Source: an uncultured bacterium
GTDB lineage: Bacteria; Patescibacteriota; Gracilibacteria; Absconditabacterales; Absconditicoccaceae
Assembly: GCA_937906635.1 (NCBI GenBank)
Contig: CALCYP010000111.1
Coordinates: forward strand, 1-7,819
Reading direction: 5' to 3'
DNA length: 7,819 bases
Shown: in pieces, positions 1 to 6,649 of the stretch
Position numbering within the stretch: the stretch's first letter is position 1
Layout of the letters: each line of letters begins with the position of its first letter
The notes under the pieces: model-generated
Database searches by the model: none
Seen by the model: only the letters and a program-made list of their open reading frames with translations
What the model was told of the DNA's origin: nothing
Position numbers and translations under genes: made by a program

Positions 1-483
1 CAATTTGCTGCTGCTGAATGTATAACTTTGAAATGACCAAAATGACAGATTGAAAAAGTCAGAATTTTGTGACCATACAGGCCACAGACACAAGTAGAAA
101 TTTTGACGGCAGATCAATTCAAACTATGAGTAATGGCTCCAATCAGATTGTCTGGAGATTTGGAATGAACACCTTGAATTGATGTAGAAGTAAACTGAAA
201 AACTATCTCTTTGAATTCTGGAGTGATTATCGCAAAAAGGCACATTCATATGTTGCCATCCGATGCTGAAGAACATGGAGTACAAAATAATCAAATAGTT
301 AGAATTAAATGTGGATGAGAGAGAGCTACGATTTTTGATGAAGTAGTAATCCGCGTGACAGATACATCGAAACTTGATACACATATAGATACAGAAGAAG
401 CCAACGCTGCTGCATTAGTAAATGGAACTACAGTAGAATTATTGCCAAGCGATGAAATCAGATTTTATGAAAAAAATCACTAA
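1..483 (+). CDS. pduL: Phosphate propanoyltransferase / phosphotransacetylase PduL, first copy (5' end outside window)
   Basis: PduL-type phosphotransacylase, which interconverts acyl-CoA plus phosphate with acyl-phosphate plus CoA. In a fermentative CPR cell it probably makes acetyl-phosphate for an acetate kinase (inference; no ackA is visible here). The reading frame is open from base 1 to TAA only if TGA is Gly: 8 in-frame TGA codons, each at a position fitting glycine. Visible family blocks are GPKG, an Arg-x5-Glu block in RPQTQVEI (catalytic Arg and metal-ligand Glu in the family), RLSGDLEGTPG, the second metal-binding KRHIHM, and THIDTEEANAA near the C-terminus. The N-terminal HxH block lies before the window, so roughly 40-50 residues are missing. 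A second pduL starts 12 bases after the stop, so the two are probably one operon. Recognised from memory of the family; family assignment is secure. Confidence 0.93.
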
Positions 484-495
484 AATATTTCAATT

Positions 496-1062
496 ATGAG
501 GGTACCTGTATATGTATTAGATAGGCATATCCATTTGTCTAAATTAGATTCCGAAAAATTATTTTGAAAATGATATGTTTTTGGAAAAGAAAAAGAATTT
601 ACTCAACCATGAGAATATTTTGCCACTGAAAAATTAAAAATTCAATGACCAAAATGAGAAATTTGAGATGTAAAAATCATTTTGCCATTTAGGAAAAATA
701 CTCAGGTCGAGATTTGTGAATCTGATAATGAAATTTTGTGAACAGATACAAAAATCACATCCTCATGAAAATTGGAATATGCTGAATCAATTACGATTAT
801 TTGACCAAAATGATCTATATATTTACCACATGGTGTAATAATTGAATCTCCACACATTCACATGAGTGTTGCTCAATCTGAGGACTTTTGATTTAGGAAT
901 AATCAAATTGTAAATGTAAAAACCCATTGAAATAATGAACAAATAATAGAAAATGTAAAAATTAGAGTAAACGATAAATTTGAATTTGATTTCCATATAA
1001 ATGCAGAGCTTGGAAACAAATATTGATTGAGAACAAACGATTGGGTTGAAATTTTAGATTAA
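496..1062 (+). CDS. PduL-like phosphotransacetylase, second, divergent tandem copy (188 aa)
   Basis: Complete PduL-family protein read with TGA = Gly (13 TGA codons against 3 GGN). The ATG at 496 places the first metal-binding block RHIHLS at residues 10-15, as usual for the family. Further blocks are GPKGEIGDV, R66 and E72 in FRKNTQVEI, a second GPKGSI, SPHIHM with H120 and H122, and H167 in FHINAE. All expected metal ligands and the catalytic Arg are therefore kept, but the C-terminal half is much diverged from copy 1: the ARHIHM arginine is Pro, and the THIDTEEANAA block is reduced to FHINAELG. It could be a second enzyme with another acyl preference or a partner in a hetero-oligomer (inference). 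No Shine-Dalgarno precedes the start. The gene ends just before a hairpin terminator. Confidence 0.9.
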
Positions 1063-1066
1063 AAAT

Positions 1067-1090
1067 AAGCCCCAAAAACTTGGGGCTTTT
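1067..1090. terminator. Bidirectional intrinsic terminator between convergent genes
   Basis: Stem AAGCCCC / GGGGCTT, extended by A-T pairs inside the loop, followed by TTTT on the plus strand and, read the other way, by a T-rich run. It starts 5 bases after the pduL-like stop and lies just beyond the stop of the convergent minus-strand gene, so it can serve both. Confidence 0.85.
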
Positions 1091-1095
1091 CATCT

Positions 1096-1626
1096 TTAAA
1101 TAAGTGGAACAAGACAATCCCAGCAAACACCTAATGGATTTCTAGTGCAAATGCCAATTCCAACTTTTTGGAATCTACTGACTAGATTAGTGACATCACA
1201 TTGTAATGATAATTCATTATTTCCTGATTTTCTTTTGCCAATTCGGAACCATCTAAGTTGTCTTTTGGGGGATCTTAATGTTTCTACATAACAATCAACC
1301 ACTTCTTGCATAAATGCAACTAATGAATCATGCTCAATTGCCACTCGATATTTCGGATCATTTAAATAAAATGTTGGCAATAGAATTAAATCGAGACAAA
1401 CCTGAATAGCAAACTTTTCACCCTCTCTCTCAAGAAGTTTTTGAAATTTAGCTTCATCAAGTTTCATATGACCATCTTCAATCTTCAAAAACGCCTCAAC
1501 ATTCTTCCGAGGAATTAGACGATAGGCAAATTTCGCATTCTTACCAAGTTCTGGAATATTATATTCAACCAATCCAGAACCTGGATTTTCTGTGTCTGGA
1601 TGCAGACTAACAAAAATATTAATCAT
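1096..1626 (-). CDS. Hypothetical protein, 176 aa, probably acquired from a standard-code bacterium
   Basis: I do not recognise this family. The protein is soluble, with no signal peptide or membrane segment. The middle is rich in charged residues (about residues 40-75). A basic stretch SPKRQLRWFRIGKRKSG lies near residues 118-134, and three cysteines sit near the end in CTRNPLGVCWDC. The start is well supported: a full AGGAGG lies 5 bases before the ATG, and a plausible promoter lies farther upstream. Unlike its neighbours it contains no TGA codon: all 10 glycines are GGN, whereas about two thirds of glycines in the UGA-using genes here are TGA. With the strong Shine-Dalgarno, this suggests transfer from a code-11 organism (inference). 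It ends at the terminator shared with the pduL genes. Confidence 0.75.
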   Translation of the reverse strand: MINIFVSLHPDTENPGSGLVEYNIPELGKNAKFAYRLIPRKNVEAFLKIEDGHMKLDEAKFQKLLEREGEKFAIQVCLDLILLPTFYLNDPKYRVAIEHDSLVAFMQEVVDCYVETLRSPKRQLRWFRIGKRKSGNNELSLQCDVTNLVSRFQKVGIGICTRNPLGVCWDCLVPLI

Positions 1627-1631
1627 TTAAA

Positions 1632-1637
1632 CCTCCT
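1632..1637 (-). promoter_or_regulatory. Strong Shine-Dalgarno (AGGAGG) of the 176-aa gene
   Basis: Minus-strand AGGAGG, five bases before the ATG at 1626. It is the only canonical Shine-Dalgarno I see before a gene in this window. It fixes the start codon and sets this gene apart from its neighbours. Confidence 0.85.
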
Positions 1638-1659
1638 TTTTTTAATGATGCTAAATATT

Positions 1660-1687
1660 AGTTTATATATTTTTAATAAAAAGTCAA
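1660..1687 (-). promoter_or_regulatory. Candidate sigma-70-type promoter of the 176-aa gene
   Basis: On the minus strand, TTGACT (1687-1682), a 16-base spacer and TAAACT (1665-1660). Transcription would start near 1653, giving a short leader carrying the Shine-Dalgarno. Pattern match only, in AT-rich DNA. Confidence 0.4.
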
Positions 1688-1691
1688 TCAA

Positions 1692-1720
1692 AAAAAACCT
1701 GTATCGAAATACAAGTTTTT
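1692..1720 (-). terminator. Intrinsic terminator downstream of tRNA-Cys
   Basis: On the minus strand a hairpin with stem TGTAT/ATACA, loop TTCG and outer A-T-rich pairs after one mismatch is followed by a run of T. It lies about 46 bases beyond the tRNA 3' end and separates the tRNA transcript from the promoter of the 176-aa gene. Confidence 0.6.
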
Positions 1721-1765
1721 GAACGGAACTAAAATTTTTCTCTTGGTCCTAAGTCAGAGTAAAAT

Positions 1766-1842
1766 TGGAGGCACCGGCGGGATTCGAACCCGCGAACCAA
1801 GGTTTTGCAGACCCGTCCATTAGACCTCTCTGACACAGTGCC
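1766..1842 (-). tRNA. tRNA-Cys (anticodon GCA), CCA encoded
   Basis: The acceptor stem GGCACTG pairs with CGGTGCC. The anticodon loop CTGCAAA gives anticodon GCA, and the T arm is GCGGG-TTCGAAT-CCCGC. The discriminator base is U, as expected for tRNA-Cys, and CCA follows directly in the DNA. The D arm is weakly paired and the outermost anticodon-stem pair is mismatched, but the GGTCTGCAAAACC core is typical of bacterial tRNA-Cys. It lies downstream of der on the same strand, separated from it by a palindromic repeat. Confidence 0.93.
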
Positions 1843-1911
1843 ATATTCCCTCACAAAGGAGAACTTATTGATTTTACTTATTTTTTCAAGAGATAGTTTT
1901 TATTGGTAATG

Positions 1912-1988
1912 TGTCATTTCGAGCAAATGCGAGAAATCCATGAATATTGAGATAGATTTCTCAGTCGTTTCACTCCTTCGAAATGACA
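1912..1988. repeat. Imperfect palindromic repeat (MITE/REP-like), TGTCATTTCG ends
   Basis: A 77-bp element whose ends are perfect 10-bp inverted repeats (TGTCATTTCG at 1912-1921, CGAAATGACA at 1979-1988). The inside continues as an imperfect hairpin, with GAGAAATC matched by GATTTCTC. From memory, similar palindromes starting TGTCATTTCGAGC occur in many bacterial genomes as short non-autonomous repeats. This copy ends two bases beyond the der stop codon, between der and tRNA-Cys. It may have been inserted there and may act as the 3' hairpin of the der transcript (inference). Confidence 0.75.
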
Positions 1989-1990
1989 TA

Positions 1991-3400
1991 TTATTCACTA
2001 TCTCTGCTTTTTTCTTTGAAACGAATTACTATTGGCGTTCAGACAAATCCAAAATTATTTCTAATTGAATTTTCAATCCACTTTTTGAATGCAAAGTTTG
2101 CTCTATCTTTTTTGTTTATGAAAGCGACAAAAGTTGGAGCATTGATATCAATTTGTGTGATATAGTACAATTTACAAATTTTATTTTTTGGAAATCTTGG
2201 AGGTCTTTTTATCATTTCTGTATTTATTGCTTTATTCAATTCGTTAGTATCAATTCTCTTTTCTGCTTCTGAAATAATGTCTCCAAGCATATCAAGCATT
2301 ATATTTACTCATTTTCATTCTTTAGCTACAATTGGGACAATTGGTATATACTTTGCATAATCGAGGTTTGCTTGAACTGAAAGCTGAATCTGTTTTTTCT
2401 GCTTTGAATCGAGCAAGTCCATCTTATTTACAGCTACCATAATTGGCAAAGCTAAATTATTTATTTCAGCCAAAAGTGTCATATCTCTATGTGTCACTCA
2501 TTCAGATCAATCAATCATGAAAATGATACAAGGTCTTACATATTCCAGCATTCATCTAATTTTGTCGTAGGCTATTTTTTCAATTCAGTGAATACTACCC
2601 TTTTTCCTAAGTCATGCTGTATCATAAACTCTATATTTTTGTCATTTGTACTCAAAATCTCATGTAATGTAATCACGAGTCGTACCGAGGTAATCCTCTA
2701 CTTTTGCCAATTCTTTTCAAACCAAAAAATTCAAAAGGGTTGATTTTCAGACATTTGGTTTTCAAATTATAGCAATTGGAATGTGCTTTTCTTCTTCGTA
2801 TTGAGTTGATTGACCCCCTTGTGTAAGGCTGGTAGGAGAGATTAATCCCTCCTGCTCTCCCGATAAATCGGGATCGCCTCCTCCCTTAATAATGGAGGCT
2901 TTTTTATTCTTAAAATAATTGACTATAAAATCTTCTATTTCTGTGAGATTTAATTCATTTTTTGCACTAATTCAAATTATATTTTCAATTCATAATTCAT
3001 AATAATCTGCAATTGCCAAATCAATTTGATTTGATTTATAATTTACATCAAGTTTGTTTACTACCAGCAGAGTCTGTTTTCACTTATTTTTTTCCATAAT
3101 GTACGAATAAATGCTGTGCTCTTTCGCTGTAATTCATACTGTATCATCGATGACAAACAAAATTAAATCTGATTCATCGATAATCTTTTTTATGAAAACT
3201 CGCTCTTGATCAAATTCCAAAAGTCACGGACTATCTCCGAAAGCAACTTTCCCAATTCAATCGATTTCCATTTCATGATAAATTATGTCCACAGTAGTAC
3301 CAGGTATATCTGTAACTATAGCTCTAAATTGACCTATAAGCCTATTAAAAAGTGTAGATTTTCAGACATTTGTAGCTCAAACGAGTCATATTTTAAACAT
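1991..3400 (-). CDS. der: Ribosome biogenesis GTPase Der (EngA), 469 aa
   Basis: Der is an essential tandem GTPase that acts in 50S ribosomal subunit assembly. The frame is continuous only with TGA = Gly (22 TGA). G domain 1 has the P-loop GATNVGKS (residues 8-15), PGTT, DSPG (56-59) and NKLD (115-118). G domain 2 has GKPNVGKS (213-220), LGTTRD, DTAG and NKMD. The C-terminal KH-like domain is recognised by RIDTNELNKAI, KLYYITQIDINAPTFVAF and NNFGFVGTPIVIRF. The ATG at 3400 puts the first P-loop at residue 8, as is usual. The length is in the normal range for the family. The linker between the G domains (about residues 168-196) is encoded by a GC-rich palindromic insertion. A divergent promoter region separates it from the acyltransferase gene; the gene ends at a palindromic repeat. 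Confidence 0.96.
2813..2899. repeat. In-frame palindromic insertion inside der
   Basis: About 87 bp, clearly richer in G+C than the surrounding gene and made of inverted repeats: CCCGATAAATCGGG, CCTCC...GGAGG around CTTAATAAT, and GGAGAG...CTCTCC. It encodes 29 residues between the two G domains of Der, read as KASIIKGGGDPDL, SGEQEGLISP and TSLTQGG. Its seven glycines are all GGN, whereas most Der glycines outside it are TGA. The length is a multiple of three, so the frame is kept. This looks like a mobile palindromic element that landed in a tolerant linker, comparable in principle to the Rickettsia palindromic elements. The exact boundaries are estimates. Confidence 0.65.
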
Positions 3401-3437
3401 AGAAAATTCAATATAACTAAAAAAATTACAATGAGTA

Positions 3438-3465
3438 ATTATAAAAATTTATTACAAAAAGTAAA
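3438..3465 (-). promoter_or_regulatory. Candidate promoter of der
   Basis: On the minus strand, TTTACT (3465-3460), a 16-base spacer and a perfect TATAAT (3443-3438). Transcription would begin near 3431, about 30 bases before the der ATG. No clear Shine-Dalgarno follows. Confidence 0.5.
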
Positions 3466-3487
3466 ATGAAAAAAAAATCATTTTTAA

Positions 3488-3515
3488 TTGACATTTTTTA
3501 AAAAATACTTATATT
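3488..3515 (+). promoter_or_regulatory. Candidate promoter of the acyltransferase gene
   Basis: Consensus TTGACA (3488-3493), a 16-base spacer and TATATT (3510-3515). The leader to the ATG at 3540 would be only about 18 bases and carries no Shine-Dalgarno. It diverges from the der promoter. Confidence 0.55.
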
Positions 3516-3539
3516 TTTACTAAAAAAAAATAAAAAGCT

Positions 3540-4403
3540 ATGTATCAAATCAACATTGGACAAATAGTCCAACAAAAGTTAGGTAAGAAATTACCAAAAG
3601 TTTTGGTGAGGATATTGGAAAAGCTCATTCACCAAGATGAGTTAAATCAATTTCTTGCTACTGATGGCAAAGACAAAGTTGGTTTAGATTTTGTTAATGC
3701 ATCACTAAAATTCTTGGGCATAAAAACAAGAATCATTGGTGAAGAAAATCTTATTAACGAAAATTCAAAACTTTGCTTTGTATCTAATCACCCACTTGGT
3801 GGGATTGATGGCTTGACTTTATTAAAAGTCATTGGCGAAAAGTACGATGGTAATGTCAAAGTTTTTCTGAACTCATTTTTGGCAGCACTACCAGGCTTAC
3901 AGCCATTTTCCGTCCCAGTAAATGTCGCAGGACGTTCATCAAAAGGGATAGTTGATGTCGTAAACTCTGTCTTTGCAAGCGACTATCAAATCCTAATGTT
4001 TCCAGCACAATTATGCTCTAGGAAGCAGCATGGTATAATAAAGGACTTACCGTGGAAAAAAGGATTTGTGCAGAAATCTACTGAATTTAATAGGGCAATC
4101 GTACCAATTTATTTTCATGGATTTAATAGTAATGCTTTTTACAATTTTGCTAAATTTGCAAAATCCTTGAGTAAATTATTTAAGTCTCCTGGACTAGAGA
4201 AGTTGCCGATGGCATTTTTGCCACATGAAATGATGAAAAATCGTGGAAAAACATTCACCATCGTAATAGGCTCTCCTTATTCAGCATACGAATTGAAAGA
4301 ACTTTTATACTTTGTGAAAGATCCTAAGATTTTGGCTCAAAGTACTCAAGATATTGTATATTACGAGCTTATGCCAAAGACCTACCCTTATAAAAGTCTG
4401 TAG
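3540..4403 (+). CDS. Lysophospholipid / glycerol acyltransferase-like protein (287 aa), UGA-free
   Basis: PlsC-superfamily acyltransferase, which would transfer an acyl chain to a lyso-lipid or related acceptor at the membrane face. The catalytic block is NHPLGGID (residues 83-90), with H84 and D90 spaced HX5D rather than the classical HX4D. The second substrate block is FPAQLCSR (154-161) in place of FPEGTRSR. WKKGF, VPIYFHGFNSNAFYNFAKF and TFTIVIGSPYS follow. From memory this whole pattern closely resembles the glycerol acyltransferase family common in Bacteroidetes. The gene has 20 glycines and no TGA codon, unlike der and ftsW on either side, which points to horizontal acquisition from a code-11 donor (inference). 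There is no signal peptide or obvious membrane helix. A hairpin terminator overlaps its stop codon. The exact substrate is unknown. Confidence 0.88.
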   Translation: MYQINIGQIVQQKLGKKLPKVLVRILEKLIHQDELNQFLATDGKDKVGLDFVNASLKFLGIKTRIIGEENLINENSKLCFVSNHPLGGIDGLTLLKVIGEKYDGNVKVFLNSFLAALPGLQPFSVPVNVAGRSSKGIVDVVNSVFASDYQILMFPAQLCSRKQHGIIKDLPWKKGFVQKSTEFNRAIVPIYFHGFNSNAFYNFAKFAKSLSKLFKSPGLEKLPMAFLPHEMMKNRGKTFTIVIGSPYSAYELKELLYFVKDPKILAQSTQDIVYYELMPKTYPYKSL

Positions 4404-4421
4404 TTTCTTACAGACTTTTTA
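4392..4421 (+). terminator. Intrinsic terminator overlapping the acyltransferase stop codon
   Basis: An 11-bp perfect stem AAAAGTCTGTA / TACAGACTTTT around a 6-base loop, ending in T5. The 5' arm includes the last codons and part of the TAG stop. The symmetrical A and T runs could also stop minus-strand transcripts. Confidence 0.85.
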
Positions 4422-4506
4422 CTTAATATAAATTTATTTCATCTTTTCATTGAAAAAGAAACGATAAAATTTATCTATATATTACATTTTATTGAATGGT
4501 GAAAAT

Positions 4507-5625
4507 ATGCCAATACTGATTACTTGATTGATATTGATTGTTTATTGAATTTTAGCCGTATTTAGTGTAAGTACGTACGAATCTTTTCATATTACCTTAT
4601 TGCAATGAGATCCATCGAATTATTTCTATTTCTTCAGACATCTGAGAAATATTGTAATTGCTATTATAATGGCTTTGGTGGTATACAAAATACCTGTAGA
4701 TTTTTTCAAAAAACAAAAAAATATTTTAATTATCACAATTGTGACGTTTGTGTTGCAACTGATGGTATTTGTCCCATGAATATGAGCAGAATATCACTGA
4801 TCTAGATGACGGATTGATATCAAGCATCTTCCAAGTATCCAGCCTTGTGAATTTTTCAAGTTGTGATATGTATTATTTATGGCATGATGGCTAATTAGGA
4901 AAAGGAAAGAGATAAACAATGACAATCAGTTATTCATTTCTTTTTTAGTTATAAATGCATTGTTTTTAGCGGTATTTTGTTTTATTCCAGATTTTGGTAG
5001 TGCATTGGTAGTATGAGCAAGTGTATTGGTGATGTGAATTTACTCATGATTAAATTGGAAAAAAATATTGCTGACACTCTGAATTGGTGCCGGCTGTATA
5101 GTCGTATTTGGAAGTGTCGCAGCATCTATTAGCACAAAATTTGCATATTTACAAGAAAGAATTACTTACTTTATGGGATGATGAGATGATGATTCAAGCC
5201 AGTCAATTTGATGGCAAAATGAGCAAGCTTTGGCTGCCATTTGATGAGGATGATTTTGGGGTAATGGTTATGGAAAATGACTACAAAAATTTGGATACAT
5301 ACCCGAAGCTCAGTCTGATTTTATTTTTGCAGCATTTAGTGAAGAAGTATGATTTGTCTGAGATATCATTTTGATTTGATTGTACTTTTTCTTGATGTAC
5401 TATGTACTCACAAGACTAAAATGAGTAAATGATGATTACGGGAAACTGATAGTAGTATGACTACTTTCTCTGATTATATTACAAGCATTTATAAATATTT
5501 GAGTTAATCTAAAAATATTGCCAAACACATGACTCACTTTGCCATTTATAAGCCACGGATGAACAGCATTGATGGCAAACTGCATATCTCTCATGCTAAT
5601 TTACAAGATAATAGAAAATAAATAA
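4507..5625 (+). CDS. ftsW: Peptidoglycan glycosyltransferase FtsW (SEDS family), 372 aa
   Basis: Polytopic SEDS protein that polymerises lipid II into glycan strands during division, together with a class B PBP. It is open only with TGA = Gly (28 TGA). Family blocks seen are PGIGAEYHGSRGRI (residues 90-103), QPCEFFK (112-118; usually QPSEF/K), IPDFGSALVV, GNGYGKGLQKFGYIPEAQSDFIFA with the catalytic Asp at about D271, and NTGLTLPFISHGGTA (340-354, usually SYGG). The KFGYxPEA block favours FtsW over RodA, but the distinction is not final. About ten hydrophobic segments are visible. The predicted loop around MGGGDDDSSQS is acidic and glycine-rich. The start is the ATG after a weak GGTGA. The stop TAA shares one base with the ATG of the next gene (TAATG), so the two are translationally coupled. 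Confidence 0.93.
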
Positions 5626-6485
5626 TGAAAATTTTGGTTGATGACAATAATATTTTAGCGATTGAAAATCCAAACATTCCTAAAAATAAAGAGTATTCTT
5701 ACAATGTAAGTGGATATGATTTTTCTGATTTTGATAAGTGAATTATTGTTTACCACAAAAAACAATTTAAAATTATAAATTTGAAAGATTTATGAGACAA
5801 AATGTGAATTATATTGGTCTGAGAGCATGATGATGAGTACGATAATATGGAATTAGATGTAGAAAGTATGGAAAATGCTCTGAAAATATACGATTGATTT
5901 GATGAAAATACAGGTGAAAAATATTATTTCTTGTATAAATTTGGTGAAAATAAGATGAATGAATTACAAGAAAAATTAGCTAAATTGTGATCAGAGATAA
6001 AGTTGGAAAAAACTGAAAAATGAATTTGTTTACCAATTGTAGATGGAGAATTAGTTTATAATCCAATTAGTTTTTTGTTTGGATTAGTATTGGTTTATTG
6101 AAATTTTCAGATAAAAGACTTAGACTTGAAAGCAATAAAAGTCCAAATACCTCTATTTTGAAAGTATGTAGAAAAGCAAGATATTATCGATGAAAATTTG
6201 TCAGTTTTGTCTGAGAATGGCCTGTATGTAAACAAAAATCTTCAAAGAACTAATGATGGAATAATCTACGAATTAACAAGTTCAGACTATGAATTATTGC
6301 AACATTTTGCGAGATTTTACGAACCTATTGAAAAATGATTGAAAATTAGTAAATATGATGATGTTTTGAATGTAAAGAAAGAATTGATTGAATTCATAAA
6401 AACAAATCCAGAAATCCCAAGCGAAGGGAAAGATGAAGTATTGGAGTTTCTTGAAAATGGAATGATTAAAATAATGAATAAATAG
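5625..6485 (+). CDS. Unknown protein, 286 aa, coupled to ftsW
   Basis: I do not recognise a family. The frame is open from the ATG to TAG only with TGA = Gly (10 TGA, 9 GGN), and the TAATG overlap with ftsW supports both the start and co-expression. The protein has many Lys, Asp, Glu, Asn and Ile residues. There is no signal peptide; one short hydrophobic patch (ISFLFGLVLVYGNFQI, about residues 147-162) is probably core rather than a membrane helix. The first ~100 residues look beta-rich, then comes an acidic stretch EHDDEYDNMELDVESMEN, a coiled-coil-like helix KMNELQEKLAKLGSEIKLEKT, and a helical C-terminus. The coupling suggests a role linked to the envelope or division, but that is only inference from position. 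It uses UGA like its native neighbours, so it is probably a lineage-specific resident gene. Confidence 0.85.
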
Positions 6486-6574
6486 CTAATAGCCAATGGC
6501 TAATAGCTGATAGCAAAGGATTTTTTATAACAAGTCAGATGCTATTAGCTATCGGCTATAAGCTACCAGCTAAT
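6484..6574. repeat. Palindromic repeat of GCTATTAGC-type motifs
   Basis: The left arm (6484-6514) contains AGCTAATAGCC, GGCTAATAGC and TGATAGC. The right arm (6541-6574) contains GCTATTAGCTATCGGC and further AGCT-rich words that are largely the reverse complement of the left arm. The two can fold into a long imperfect hairpin around a roughly 26-base A/T-rich centre. It starts at the stop codon of the 286-aa gene and ends about 5 bases before tRNA-Arg. It is probably a short non-autonomous palindromic element; a terminator or processing role for the ftsW operon is possible. Confidence 0.7.
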
Positions 6575-6578
6575 ATTT

Positions 6579-6649
6579 AGGGGTGTGGTGTAATGGCAAC
6601 ACGACGGTCTTCGGAACCGTAACCGGGGGTTCGATCCCCTCCATCCCTG
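6579..6649 (+). tRNA. tRNA-Arg (anticodon UCG), CCA not encoded
   Basis: The acceptor AGGGGTG pairs with CATCCCT (one G-T pair). The D arm is GTGT-AATGGCA-ACAC. The anticodon stem ACGGT/ACCGT encloses the seven-base loop CTTCGGA, giving anticodon TCG with G37, as in CGN-reading arginine tRNAs. The T arm is GGGGG-TTCGATC-CCCTC with one G-T pair, and the discriminator is G. The DNA continues with GAC rather than CCA, so CCA must be added after transcription, unlike the tRNA-Cys in this window. It is not the UGA-reading tRNA-Gly(UCA) that code 25 requires. A tandem array derived from its 3' half follows directly. Confidence 0.92.

Noticed and set aside
1..1062. Frameshifted or decayed pduL pseudogenes full of TGA stops
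   Set aside because: All TGA codons lie in one frame, in recognised motifs at conserved glycine positions, and there are no indels. The genes are intact under code 25.
4450..4481. ftsW promoter (TTGAAA with downstream TATATA)
   Set aside because: The spacing of 20 bases is too long and other AT-rich matches are equally good, so no specific promoter is called.
6579..6649. UGA-decoding tRNA-Gly(UCA)
   Set aside because: The seven-base anticodon loop CTTCGGA, fixed by a perfect five-pair stem, gives UCG, which is an arginine anticodon.
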